Positions 50,462 through 60,404 of a stretch of DNA of 64,000 nt are shown here, piece after piece. The stretch is from NCBI GenBank assembly GCA_016711285.1, contig JADJTG010000016.1, positions 62,001-126,000 on the forward strand. Reading direction: 5' to 3'. Both the position numbers and the translations under genes were made by a program. The notes beneath the pieces were generated by a model that made no database searches, was not told where the DNA came from, and saw nothing but the letters and a program-made list of their open reading frames with translations. The stretch comes from Sphingobacteriales bacterium (GTDB taxonomy: Bacteria; Bacteroidota; Bacteroidia; Chitinophagales; UBA2359). Position 1 is the stretch's first letter, and every line of letters begins with the position of its first letter.

Positions 50462-52597
50462 CTATTTTATAACGGGCAGATAACCGGTGCGTTGAATAGT
50501 ACCCTGTTCGCGAGTATTTATCAACATTTGATATACATAGATACCATTTGGTAAATTCATTTCGTTGAGGAAAGCAATACGGTTGAAATTGTTGATGTTG
50601 AAAGCAGCATTTTGATAAACTATTTGTCCGTTTACGTTATATACTGCTATTTGTGCATCTTGAATATCTAAACCGTTCAATTCATCAAGATTGAAACCAT
50701 TGGTATCTGTATCCGGTGTCATCAATTCAGGCATTTGCAATTCGTTGAAATCATTTTTGCCTGAACCGTCACATTCACCCACATACATGTGTACTGTGTA
50801 AATATATTCCATTCCGTTGTTGTCAATGGCAGTTACGGTCAAGTGTTCTGTCAAATCAACATAGCCGGGTAAAGCAATATAGCGGAATGTATTTTCATCT
50901 ATAATATCAATACTGCAAGGATAGATAGACTCAATATCTACGATATGTAAGTTTAATCCGCAGAAATTAACATTCACATAAATAGGTGTCATCGGTGCTA
51001 CACACTCGTCAAACTCGGTTTGGCAATCTACCGCTACACTGATAGTACCAGTAGCCGTTCCATCATTGCCGTCACAGATTGTGTAGTTGAATGTTTCTGT
51101 ACCAGAGAATCCATTATCCGGTGTATATACTACTTCACCATTTACAACACTTACTGTTCCGTGTGTCGGATCTTGTACATTGCAAATTGTCAAGTTATCA
51201 CCGTCAGGATCTACATCGTTGCCTAAGATGTCTATCGTTACTAATGTACCTCCCTGAGTAGAAGCGTTATCATTGCTAGTAATAGGATTGTGGTTTTCAT
51301 TATCAAATTCTTCACAATCTTCTACAACATTGACATAGTAAGTAATAATATCCTCTGTACCGCTAGTGCCCACCGCTTTGATAGTCAAGGTATCTATACC
51401 TACATAACCAGGTGTAGCTACATAGCGTACACAAGAGTCGCTTAAAATATGGATACTGCATTGATAAGCTGAATTGGTCAGAAGCGTGATAGAATAGGCT
51501 TCGTTATCAAATTCACAGAACTCAGGGCAGATAACCAATATATTGAAGGCATCAGCGCATAATGAAACCGGAGTGTTAGTGCAATCACCGCCGTCACCAT
51601 TACAATCTACTGTGCTTGTTACAGGCAACGTGATGCTGCTCGCTTCATAATCACAAGCATCTAATGGATCTGTGCCGTCTGTTGTTTCATCTCCGTTCGT
51701 TACACCGTCTCCATCGCAATCTGCCGCAGTCCAAGATGCACTTGCATTCGCAGGTACTTGGCTGCTGCTGTAAATACATGGGTTCGTGTCGTTCGGATCT
51801 GTGTCGTCACCATCACCATCGCCGTCGGTATCATCGCTGCCACCGCCATTACAATCTACTGTACTTGTTACAGGTAACGTGATGCTGCCTGATTCATAAT
51901 CACAAGCATCTAATGGATCTGTGCCGTCTGTTGTTTCATCTCCGTTCGTTACGCCGTCGCCATCGCAATCTGCCGCATTCCAAGATGCACTTGCATTCGC
52001 AGGTACTTGGTTGTTGCTGTAAATACATGGATTCGTGTCGTTCGGATCTGTGTCGTCATCATCACCATCACCGTCGGTATCATCGCTGCCACCGCCATTA
52101 CAATCTACTGTGCTTGTTACAGGTAACGTGATGCTGCCTGATTCATAATCACAAGCATCTAATGGATCTGTGCCGTCTGTTATCTCATCTCCGTTCGTTA
52201 CGCCGTCTCCATCGCAATCTGACGCAGTCCAAGATGCACTTGCATTCGCAGGTACTTGGCTGCTGCTGTAAATACATGGGTTCGTGTCGTTCGGATCTGT
52301 GTCGTCACCATCACCATCGCCGTCGGTATCATCGCTGCCACCGCCATTACAATCTACTGTACTTGTTACAGGTAACGTGATGCTGCCTGATTCATAATCA
52401 CAAGCATCTAATGGATCTGTGCCGTCTGTTGTCTCATCTCCGTTCGTTACACCGTCTCCATCGCAATCTGCCGCATTCCAAGATGCACTTGCATTCGCAG
52501 GTACTTGGTTGTTGCTGTAAATACATGGGTTCGTGTCGTTTCGGATCTGTGTCGTCACCATCACCATCGCCGTCGGTATCATCGCTGCCACCGCCAT
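50462..52597 (-). CDS. Giant protein segment 5: Asp-rich repeats, Ig-like domains, T9SS sorting domain
   Basis: C-terminal reading frame of the giant locus; true coding starts at about 52540, where an extra base in a TTT run joins it to segment 4. The first few residues (MAVAAMIPTAMVMV) are out-of-frame reading. It holds four of the five 83-residue repeats (NPCIYSNNQVPANASASW, DCDGDGVTNGDETTDGTDP, DACDYESGSITLPV). A Cys-containing domain, a tandem-95/cadherin-like domain (ILGNDVDPDGDN, YTPDNGFSGTETFNYTICDG), another Cys-containing domain and the T9SS sorting domain follow. DxDGDG motifs suggest Ca2+ binding as in thrombospondin type 3 repeats. Confidence 0.8.
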   Translation of the reverse strand: MAVAAMIPTAMVMVTTQIRNDTNPCIYSNNQVPANASASWNAADCDGDGVTNGDETTDGTDPLDACDYESGSITLPVTSTVDCNGGGSDDTDGDGDGDDTDPNDTNPCIYSSSQVPANASASWTASDCDGDGVTNGDEITDGTDPLDACDYESGSITLPVTSTVDCNGGGSDDTDGDGDDDDTDPNDTNPCIYSNNQVPANASASWNAADCDGDGVTNGDETTDGTDPLDACDYESGSITLPVTSTVDCNGGGSDDTDGDGDGDDTDPNDTNPCIYSSSQVPANASASWTAADCDGDGVTNGDETTDGTDPLDACDYEASSITLPVTSTVDCNGDGGDCTNTPVSLCADAFNILVICPEFCEFDNEAYSITLLTNSAYQCSIHILSDSCVRYVATPGYVGIDTLTIKAVGTSGTEDIITYYVNVVEDCEEFDNENHNPITSNDNASTQGGTLVTIDILGNDVDPDGDNLTICNVQDPTHGTVSVVNGEVVYTPDNGFSGTETFNYTICDGNDGTATGTISVAVDCQTEFDECVAPMTPIYVNVNFCGLNLHIVDIESIYPCSIDIIDENTFRYIALPGYVDLTEHLTVTAIDNNGMEYIYTVHMYVGECDGSGKNDFNELQMPELMTPDTDTNGFNLDELNGLDIQDAQIAVYNVNGQIVYQNAAFNINNFNRIAFLNEMNLPNGIYVYQMLINTREQGTIQRTGYLPVIK

Positions 52598-52840
52598 TAC
52601 AATCTACTGTGCTTGTTACAGGCAACGTGATGCTGCTCGCTTCATAATCACAAGCATCTAATGGATCTGTGCCGTCTGTTGTTTCATCTCCGTTCGTTAC
52701 GCCGTCGCCATCGCAATCTGCCGCATTCCAAGATGCACTTGCATTCGCAGGTACTTGGTTGTTGCTGTAAATACATGGGTTCGTGTCGTTCGGATCTGTA
52801 TCGTCACCATCACCATCGCCGTCGGTATCATCGCTGCCAT
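51590..52840 (-). repeat. Five 249-bp tandem repeats encoding Asp-rich Ca-binding-type units
   Basis: The string ggatctgtgccgtctgtt recurs at about 51666, 51915, 52164, 52413 and 52663, a 249-bp period (250 across the extra base). Units differ at only a few positions, alternating between SNNQ and SSSQ variants, so copies have been homogenised recently. Confidence 0.88.
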
Positions 52841-55643
52841 TGTTGCCGCCTGTAATAGTAGTTGTTACACTATCTTGGTCGTCTTCGCTGGTTACATTAT
52901 TATTTGGTGTAGAGTCAATATCATTTTCAGTTAAACCAACTACTTCAGCTGTATTAGTAATTGTTCCGTTACCGGTAGCAGTTACTGTAATAGTCAATAC
53001 TTTTGTTTCATTAACTGCAATAGTACCGATGCTCCATATACCACTGGCAGCAGAATAAGTACCTGGAGCAATATGACTCACATATTGTACACCACTTGGC
53101 AATATATCTTTTACCTGTACATTGGTAGCAACATTAGGACCTTCGTTGATGACTGTAATCGTATAAGTAAAGTTCTGTCCGACATTCACAGTAGAAATAG
53201 AAACTTGTTTTTGCAATTCCAAATCGACTGCTATATTGCTGGCAGGTGTTACATTTACTGTTACATCATCTATATCGTCTTCCGAAGGATTACTATTGTT
53301 CACATCTGAATCAGGATCTTCTTGGTTAGAAGCCACTACTTCAGCAATGTTTTTAATAGAGCCTTCGTTTTGTGCTGTTGTTGTAAGAGTCAAAGTAACT
53401 GTTTGACCTACTGGTACACTATTAATGCTCCAAATACCAGTATTGCTGTTGTAAGTACCTGCACTTGTGATAGCAGAAACAAACATCAAGCCTGCAGGTA
53501 GTTGATCTTTAACTTGTACTCCGGTAGCAGGATTTGGTCCTTTATTTGTAAGCTGTAGAGTATAAGTAATCGTTCCTCCTACATTCACTGAAGTTACACT
53601 GGCTGTTTTTTGCAATTCTAAGTCAGCAGTTGGTGTAAATGGTTCAATTACGTTCACTGTTACTTGGTCTTGATCATCTTCGTTAGCATTGCTATTATTT
53701 GGCGTAGAGTCAATGTCTTGCTGATTTGCAGCATTTACCTGTGCCATATTAGTAATTGTACCCAAAGATGTTGCTTTTACTGTAATTGTTATGTATTTTG
53801 TTTGTCCGACTGCCAAGTCACCTACCAACCACAATGAAGTGTTAGATGTATAAGTGCCTTGTCCGTTAGAACTTTGATATTCTACACCCGCAGGCAAAAT
53901 ATCTTGAACAATTACACCCGTAGCAGCATCAGGTCCTTCGTTTTTAATATTCAATGAATAACTAAAAATACTATTCAAAGTAACTGTATTACCGCTTAGT
54001 GCCAATGATTTTTGCAACTCAAGGTCAATAGAACTATTAGGTTGTTGTACCTCAATAATATCATCGTCTTGATCATCTTCAGATAACACATTGTTATTTG
54101 GTGTTGAATCTATATCATTTTCGTTATGAGCAATAATTTCAGCCATATTAACGATAGTTCCATAGGTATTTACCACACCATTAATGTTCAATGTAACAGT
54201 AGTTCCGGCAGGTACATTACCGATAGTCCAAAGACCGGTAACTGCATCATAAGAACCTACTGTAGTTGTTGCAGATGTATAAGTTACGCTGCTTGGCAAT
54301 TTATCCAATAATACCACACCTGTTGCGGTTTGTGGACCTTGGTTGCTTACTTCTACTACATAAATTATAGCATCGCCTACCTGAGCATTAGAACTCAACA
54401 AACAATATTTATTAACTGATACGTCAATACCTTGACCAGTAGTCGGTACTACTACATAATCGGTCTGATAATCATCTTCTGTCGGGTTATTATTACCCGG
54501 TGTAGAGTCAATATCAGTTTGATTAGCAGCAGTTACTTCAGCGACATTGTAAATATTACCTGTACCGTTTGCTGTCACCACAATTTGCAAGTAGATAGTA
54601 GCACCTGCCGGAACAGTACCTACATTCCACACTCCGCTCGCAGCATCATAAGTTCCGTTAGCGGTGCTGTAGCTTACATAATTTACGGTAGAAGGCAATT
54701 TATCCATCACTGTCACTCCTGTTGCAGTAGCAGGTCCTTCATTTTTCAACTCTAAGAAATAAGAGAATTGTTGACCTGCCTGTACAGTACCTGAAGTCAA
54801 AGAGTATTTATCCAATTCCAAGTCAATATTTTGCGGTTGTACCGTAATTACATCGTTGTCTTGGTCATCTTCATTCGGATTACCGTTGTTTGGAGTAGAA
54901 TCTGTATCGGTTTGGTCAGCATCTGCTACTTCTGCAATATTGGTGATAGTACCTTCGCCTGTTACAGTTACATTAATACTCAACATAGCCGTAGCACCTG
55001 CATTCAAGTTGCCGATAGTCCAAAGACCGCTGGCAGGAACATAAGAGCCGTTAGCCGTATTATGCGATTGATAGCTTAAGCCGGCAGGCAATATATCTGT
55101 CACCATCACACCTGTTGCGTTGGTATTGCTTTCATTTTTAACTTCAATGTAGTATGTTACTGCATCACCTACGTTAACGCTTCCATTGGTATTAGAAGCT
55201 TTATTTAAGGTTAAGTCAATATTGTTTGGCAATACTTCTACAGTGTCACCTTCCTGATCATCTTCATTCGGGTTATTGTTACCCGGTGTGCTGTCAGGGT
55301 CGTTTTGGTCAGAACTTTGTACTTGTGCAATATTCGTCACTGTACCTGCTCCGGTAGCTGTTACTGTAATTTGCAAAGTGGCTGTTTGTCCATTTGCAAT
55401 TGTACCGATATTCCAACTACCATTTGACAAATTATAAGTACCTGCACTTGAATTGTATGATACATACGTTACGCCACTTGGTAATTGTTCTGATACTGTA
55501 ACATTTGTAGCATTGGCAGGTCCATTATTTGTTACTTCAATATAATAAGTGAATTGGTCACCTATATGTATAGAACCACCATTAGTAACTGAATACTTAT
55601 TCAATGATAAGTCAGCATTCGGATTGATAACATTTACTTCCAC
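52434..55643 (-). CDS. Giant protein segment 4: seven DUF11 domains and first Asp-rich repeat
   Basis: Frame with seven relatively divergent DUF11 domains (starting ADLSLNKYSV, IDLTLNKASN, IDLELDKYSL, IDVSVNKYCL, IDLELQKSLA, ADLELQKTAS, VDLELQKQVS), then the first Asp-rich repeat. The Met at 55643 is not the true start: the same frame reads upstream to the shift near 55750 (GNVKNVAQVSAANQ). The last about 35 residues (PKRHEPMYLQQQ onward) are out of frame after the extra base near 52540. Confidence 0.8.
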   Translation of the reverse strand: MEVNVINPNADLSLNKYSVTNGGSIHIGDQFTYYIEVTNNGPANATNVTVSEQLPSGVTYVSYNSSAGTYNLSNGSWNIGTIANGQTATLQITVTATGAGTVTNIAQVQSSDQNDPDSTPGNNNPNEDDQEGDTVEVLPNNIDLTLNKASNTNGSVNVGDAVTYYIEVKNESNTNATGVMVTDILPAGLSYQSHNTANGSYVPASGLWTIGNLNAGATAMLSINVTVTGEGTITNIAEVADADQTDTDSTPNNGNPNEDDQDNDVITVQPQNIDLELDKYSLTSGTVQAGQQFSYFLELKNEGPATATGVTVMDKLPSTVNYVSYSTANGTYDAASGVWNVGTVPAGATIYLQIVVTANGTGNIYNVAEVTAANQTDIDSTPGNNNPTEDDYQTDYVVVPTTGQGIDVSVNKYCLLSSNAQVGDAIIYVVEVSNQGPQTATGVVLLDKLPSSVTYTSATTTVGSYDAVTGLWTIGNVPAGTTVTLNINGVVNTYGTIVNMAEIIAHNENDIDSTPNNNVLSEDDQDDDIIEVQQPNSSIDLELQKSLALSGNTVTLNSIFSYSLNIKNEGPDAATGVIVQDILPAGVEYQSSNGQGTYTSNTSLWLVGDLAVGQTKYITITVKATSLGTITNMAQVNAANQQDIDSTPNNSNANEDDQDQVTVNVIEPFTPTADLELQKTASVTSVNVGGTITYTLQLTNKGPNPATGVQVKDQLPAGLMFVSAITSAGTYNSNTGIWSINSVPVGQTVTLTLTTTAQNEGSIKNIAEVVASNQEDPDSDVNNSNPSEDDIDDVTVNVTPASNIAVDLELQKQVSISTVNVGQNFTYTITVINEGPNVATNVQVKDILPSGVQYVSHIAPGTYSAASGIWSIGTIAVNETKVLTITVTATGNGTITNTAEVVGLTENDIDSTPNNNVTSEDDQDSVTTTITGGNNGSDDTDGDGDGDDTDPNDTNPCIYSNNQVPANASASWNAADCDGDGVTNGDETTDGTDPLDACDYEASSITLPVTSTVDCNGGGSDDTDGDGDGDDTDPKRHEPMYLQQQPSTCECKCILECGRLRWRRCNERR

Positions 55644-55729
55644 TGCATCTTCATCATCTTCACTCTGGTCGCCGTTATCATTGCTTGGAGTAGAATCAAT
55701 ATCAGCTTGGTTAGCAGCAGATACCTGAG

Positions 55730-56200
55730 CTACGTTTTTAACATTACCAGGGTTGTAGCTTTTACATTAATAGTTAAAGTTGCAATTCCACCTACAGGTA
55801 AGTTTCCAATATTCCATACATCAGTACCTTCACTATAAGTACCCATATTTGCACTTGCACTGACAAACTGAACGCTTGTAGGCAAGTTATCAAATACAGC
55901 TACTCCGGTAGCAGCATCTGGTCCTTCATTGGTAACTGTAATGGTGTAAATAAATGTTTCACCTACATTTACAGAAGCTTTATTTGCTGCTTTATCCAAT
56001 TCCAAATCAATCAATGGAGTATTAGGTTCGCTAATAGTAACACTTGATTCGTCTTGGTCATCTTCATTCGGGTTGCTGTTATTTGGTGTCGAATCCGGAT
56101 CTGTTTGGTCAGAGTCAGTCACTTGTGCAATATTTAAGGTTGAACCTGCTTCAATAGCTTCTACTTCAATTGTCAAAGTAGCTACAGAACCTACCGCCAA
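55730..56200 (-). CDS. Giant protein segment 3: one DUF11 domain between two frameshifts
   Basis: Short frame with the end of one DUF11 domain and most of the next (IDLELDKAANKASV). It enters after an apparent one-base insertion near 56222 (sequence aaccaggcgaatgg, where accggcgaatgg would give the usual TGEW) and leaves at a one-base loss near 55750. It has no independent start and should be read as part of the giant locus. Confidence 0.75.
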   Translation of the reverse strand: MAVGSVATLTIEVEAIEAGSTLNIAQVTDSDQTDPDSTPNNSNPNEDDQDESSVTISEPNTPLIDLELDKAANKASVNVGETFIYTITVTNEGPDAATGVAVFDNLPTSVQFVSASANMGTYSEGTDVWNIGNLPVGGIATLTINVKATTLVMLKT

Positions 56201-56201
56201 A

Positions 56202-57812
56202 TTACTGATACTCCATTCGCCTGGTTACAGTATTATAAGAACCATTAGAAGTTGTATGGCTGTTGTATTGTAAATTATTTGGCAAGTTTTCCAATACTTT
56301 AATGCCTGTTGCTGCATCTGGTCCTTGGTTAGTAAGTGTTATAGTATAAGTAAATGGTTCGCCAATTTGGGCTACTACTTTACTCGATACTTTAGTCAAT
56401 TCTAAATCCGCTGTCGGAACACCCGGCTCTGTGATATTCACCACCTGATTGTCCTGATCGTCTTCGGTTGCATCGCCATTTCCTGGTGTGCTGTCCGGAT
56501 CATTCTCATTTGATGCCACCACTTGCGCTACGTTGTTCGTTGTGCCACTGCCTGTTGCTGTGACTACTATGTTCAACGTCGCTGTGCTACCTGCTCCTAC
56601 ACTTGGTAGTGTCCATAATCCGCTTGCTGTGTTATATACACCTGCACTCGCTGTATGGCTCACATAGCTCAATCCGCTTGGCAAGTTCTCTATAACTCCT
56701 ACGCCTGTAGCTGCATCTGGTCCCTGATTGCTCAATGTAATTGTGTAGCTGAACTCGTCGCCTTGTGATACCACTGTCGCATTTGATGTTTTCGTCAAAC
56801 TCAAATCTGCTACTGGGGCTGTAGGTTCGGTCACTGTTGTAACTACACTATCCTGATCATCTTCCGTTCCATTACTGTTGTTCGGGGTAGAATCTATATC
56901 TGATTCATTCGCCGCACTCACTTGTGCTACATTCGTCATACTGCCGGCAGCTTGGGCTTTTACCACGATTACCAATGTAGCCGTAGCTCCAACGTTCATT
57001 CCGCCGATATTCCATATCCCAGTTCCAGGACTGTATGTGCCTGTGCTCGCATTGCTGCTCACATAGCTTACACCACTTGGCAACAAGTCAAATACTTGTA
57101 CACCTGTCGCTGCATCTGGTCCTTCATTCGTCAATGTCAAGGTGTAGTTGAAGTTGTCGCCTACTTTTACCAAAGATTGATTCGCTGTTTTGCTCAACTC
57201 TAAATCAACCATCGGCTCTGTTGGCTCTGTGATATTCACCACCTGATTGTCCTGATCGTCTTCGGTTGCATCGCCATTTCCTGGTGTGCTGTCCGGATCA
57301 TTCTCATTTGATGCCACCACTTGCGCTACGTTGTTCGTTGTGCCACTGCCTGTTGCTGTGACTACTATGTTCAACGTCGCTGTGCTACCTGCTCCTACAC
57401 TTGGTAGTGTCCATAATCCGCTTGCTGTGTTATATACACCTGCACTCGCTGTATGGCTCACATAGCTCAATCCGCTTGGCAAGTTCTCTATAACTCCTAC
57501 GCCTGTAGCTGCATCTGGTCCCTGATTGCTCAATGTAATTGTGTAGCTGAACTCGTCGCCTTGTGATACCACTGTCGCATTTGATGTTTTCGTCAAACTC
57601 AAATCTGCTACTGGGGCTGTAGGTTCGGTCACTGTTGTAACTACACTATCCTGATCATCTTCCGTTCCATTACTGTTGTTCGGGGTAGAATCTATATCTG
57701 ATTCATTCGCCGCACTCACTTGTGCTACATTCGTCATACTGCCGGCAGCTTGGGCTTTACCACGATTACCAATGTAGCCGTAGCTCCAACGTTCATTCCG
57801 CCGATATTCCAT
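56202..57812 (-). CDS. Giant protein segment 2: DUF11 domains of the 798-bp repeat block
   Basis: Frame covering the last two copies of the homogenised double-domain unit plus one divergent DUF11 domain (ADLELTKVSSKVVAQIGEPF). The apparent N-terminus MEYRRNERWSYGYIG is out of frame; true continuity begins at the T-run near 57757. It ends out of family (TRRMEYQ) at the shift near 56222. Confidence 0.78.
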   Translation of the reverse strand: MEYRRNERWSYGYIGNRGKAQAAGSMTNVAQVSAANESDIDSTPNNSNGTEDDQDSVVTTVTEPTAPVADLSLTKTSNATVVSQGDEFSYTITLSNQGPDAATGVGVIENLPSGLSYVSHTASAGVYNTASGLWTLPSVGAGSTATLNIVVTATGSGTTNNVAQVVASNENDPDSTPGNGDATEDDQDNQVVNITEPTEPMVDLELSKTANQSLVKVGDNFNYTLTLTNEGPDAATGVQVFDLLPSGVSYVSSNASTGTYSPGTGIWNIGGMNVGATATLVIVVKAQAAGSMTNVAQVSAANESDIDSTPNNSNGTEDDQDSVVTTVTEPTAPVADLSLTKTSNATVVSQGDEFSYTITLSNQGPDAATGVGVIENLPSGLSYVSHTASAGVYNTASGLWTLPSVGAGSTATLNIVVTATGSGTTNNVAQVVASNENDPDSTPGNGDATEDDQDNQVVNITEPGVPTADLELTKVSSKVVAQIGEPFTYTITLTNQGPDAATGIKVLENLPNNLQYNSHTTSNGSYNTVTRRMEYQ

Positions 57813-60404
57813 ATCCCAGTTCCAGGACTGTATGTGCCTGTGCTCGCATTGCTGCTCACATAGCTTACACCACTTGGCAACAAGTCAAATACTTGTACAC
57901 CTGTCGCTGCATCTGGTCCTTCATTCGTCAATGTCAAGGTGTAGTTGAAGTTGTCGCCTACTTTTACCAAAGATTGATTCGCTGTTTTGCTCAACTCTAA
58001 ATCAACCATCGGCTCTGTTGGCTCTGTGATATTCACCACCTGATTGTCCTGATCGTCTTCGGTTGCATCGCCATTTCCTGGTGTGCTGTCCGGATCATTC
58101 TCATTTGATGCCACCACTTGCGCTACGTTGTTCGTTGTGCCACTGCCTGTCGCTGTGACTACTATGTTCAACGTCGCTGTGCTACCTGCTCCTACACTTG
58201 GTAGTGTCCATAATCCGCTTGCTGTGTTATATACACCTGCACTCGCTGTATGGCTCACATAGCTCAATCCGCTTGGCAAGTTCTCTATAACTCCTACGCC
58301 TGTAGCTGCATCTGGTCCCTGATTGCTCAATGTAATTGTGTAGCTGAACTCGTCGCCTTGTGATACCACTGTCGCATTTGATGTTTTCGTCAAACTCAAA
58401 TCTGCTACTGGGGCTGTAGGTTCGGTCACTGTTGTAACTACACTATCCTGATCATCTTCCGTTCCATTACTGTTGTTCGGGGTAGAATCTATATCTGATT
58501 CATTCGCCGCACTCACTTGTGCTACGTTCGTCATACTGCCGGCAGCTTGGGCTTTTACCACGATTACCAATGTAGCCGTAGCTCCAACGTTCATTCCGCC
58601 GATATTCCATATCCCAGTTCCAGGACTGTATGTGCCTGTGCTCGCATTGCTGCTCACATAGCTTACACCACTTGGTAACAAGTCAAATACTTGTACACCT
58701 GTCGCTGCATCTGGTCCTTCATTCGTCAATGTCAAGGTGTAGTTGAAGTTGTCGCCTACTTTTACCAAAGATTGATTCGCTGTTTTGCTCAACTCTAAAT
58801 CAACCATCGGCTCTGTTGGCTCTGTGATATTCACCACCTGATTGTCCTGATCGTCTTCGGTTGCATCGCCATTTCCTGGTGTGCTGTCCGGATCATTCTC
58901 ATTTGATGCCACCACTTGCGCTACGTTGTTCGTTGTGCCACTGCCTGTCGCTGTGACTACTATGTTCAACGTCGCTGTGCTGCCTGAGCCTACACTTGGA
59001 AGTGTCCACAATCCGCTTGATGTGTTATATACACCTGCACTTGCTGTATGGCTTACATAGCTCAATCCGCTTGGCAAGTTCTCTATCACTGCTACGCCTG
59101 TAGCTGCATCTGGTCCCTGATTGCTCAATGTAATTGTGTAGCTGAACTCGTCGCCTTGTGATACCACTGTCGCATTTGATGTTTTCGTCAAACTCAAATC
59201 TGCTACTGGGGCTGTAGGTTCGGTCACTGTTGTAACTACACTATCCTGATCATCTTCCGTTCCATTACTGTTGTTCGGGGTAGAATCTATATCTGATTCA
59301 TTCGCCGCACTCACTTGTGCTACATTCGTCATACTGCCGGCAGCTTGGGCTTTTACCACGATTACCAATGTAGCCGTAGCTCCAACGTTCATTCCGCCGA
59401 TATTCCATATCCCAGTTCCAGGACTGTATGTGCCTGTGCTCGCATTGCTGCTCACATAGCTTACACCACTTGGCAACAAGTCAAATACTTGTACACCTGT
59501 CGCTGCATCTGGTCCTTCATTCGTCAATGTCAAGGTGTAGTTGAAGTTGTCGCCTACTTTTACCAAAGATTGATTCGCTGTTTTGCTCAACTCTAAATCA
59601 ACCATCGGCTCTGTTGGCTCTGTGATATTCACCACCTGATTGTCCTGATCGTCTTCGGTTGCATCGCCATTTCCTGGTGTGCTGTCCGGATCATTCTCAT
59701 TTGATGCCACCACTTGCGCTACGTTGTTCGTTGTGCCACTGCCTGTTGCTGTGACTACTATGTTCAACGTCGCTGTGCTGCCTACTCCTACACTTGGTAG
59801 TGTCCACAATCCGCTTGCTGCATTATATGCGCCCGCACTCGCTGTATGGCTCACATAGCTCAATCCGCCCGGTAAACTTTCCAACACTGCTACGCCTGTA
59901 GCTGCATCCGGTCCCTGATTGCTCAATGTAATTGTGTAGCTGAACTCATCGCCCTGTGATACCACTGTCGCATTTGATGTTTTCGTCAAACTCAAATCTG
60001 CTACTGGGGCTGTAGGTTCGGTCACTGTTGTAACTACACTATCTTGATCATCTTCCGTTGCATTGCTGTTGTTCGGGGTAGAATCGATATCTGACTCATT
60101 CGCTGAACTCACTTGCGCTACATTCGTCATACTGCCAGCAGCTTGGGCTTTTACCACGATTACCAATGTAGCCGTAGCTCCCGCATTCATTCCGCCGATA
60201 TTCCATATTCCTGTTGCAGGACTGTATGTGCCTGTGCTCGCATTGCTGCTCACATAGCTTACACCACTTGGCAACAAGTCAAATACTTGTACACCTGTCG
60301 CTGCATCTGGTCCTTCGTTCGTCAATGTCAAGGTGTAGTTGAAGTTGTCTCCTACTTTTACCAAAGATTGATTCGCTGTTTTGCTCAACTCTAAGTCTGT
60401 TATA
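56425..60404 (-). repeat. Five near-identical 798-bp tandem units (two DUF11 domains each)
   Basis: The marker gcaagttctctata recurs at 56681, 57479, 58276 and 59074, with a variant at 59872. Spacings are 798, 797, 798 and 798 bp; the 797 contains the lost base at 57757. The block starts at ctctgtgatattcaccac around 56425. The three middle copies differ by very few bases; the copy nearest 60.4 kb is the most diverged. Each unit encodes 266 residues (VDLELSKTANQ domain plus ADLSLTKTSN domain). Confidence 0.9.

Noticed and set aside
51664..52855. Series of + strand frames of 60-90 codons rich in Cys, His and Arg within the Asp-rich repeat array
   Set aside because: They recur with the 249-bp period because they are antisense readings of the repeats; no independent coding evidence.
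56878..60394. Recurring + strand frames of 62 and 93 codons in the DUF11 block
   Set aside because: Identical copies every 798 bp are antisense shadows of the DUF11 repeats.
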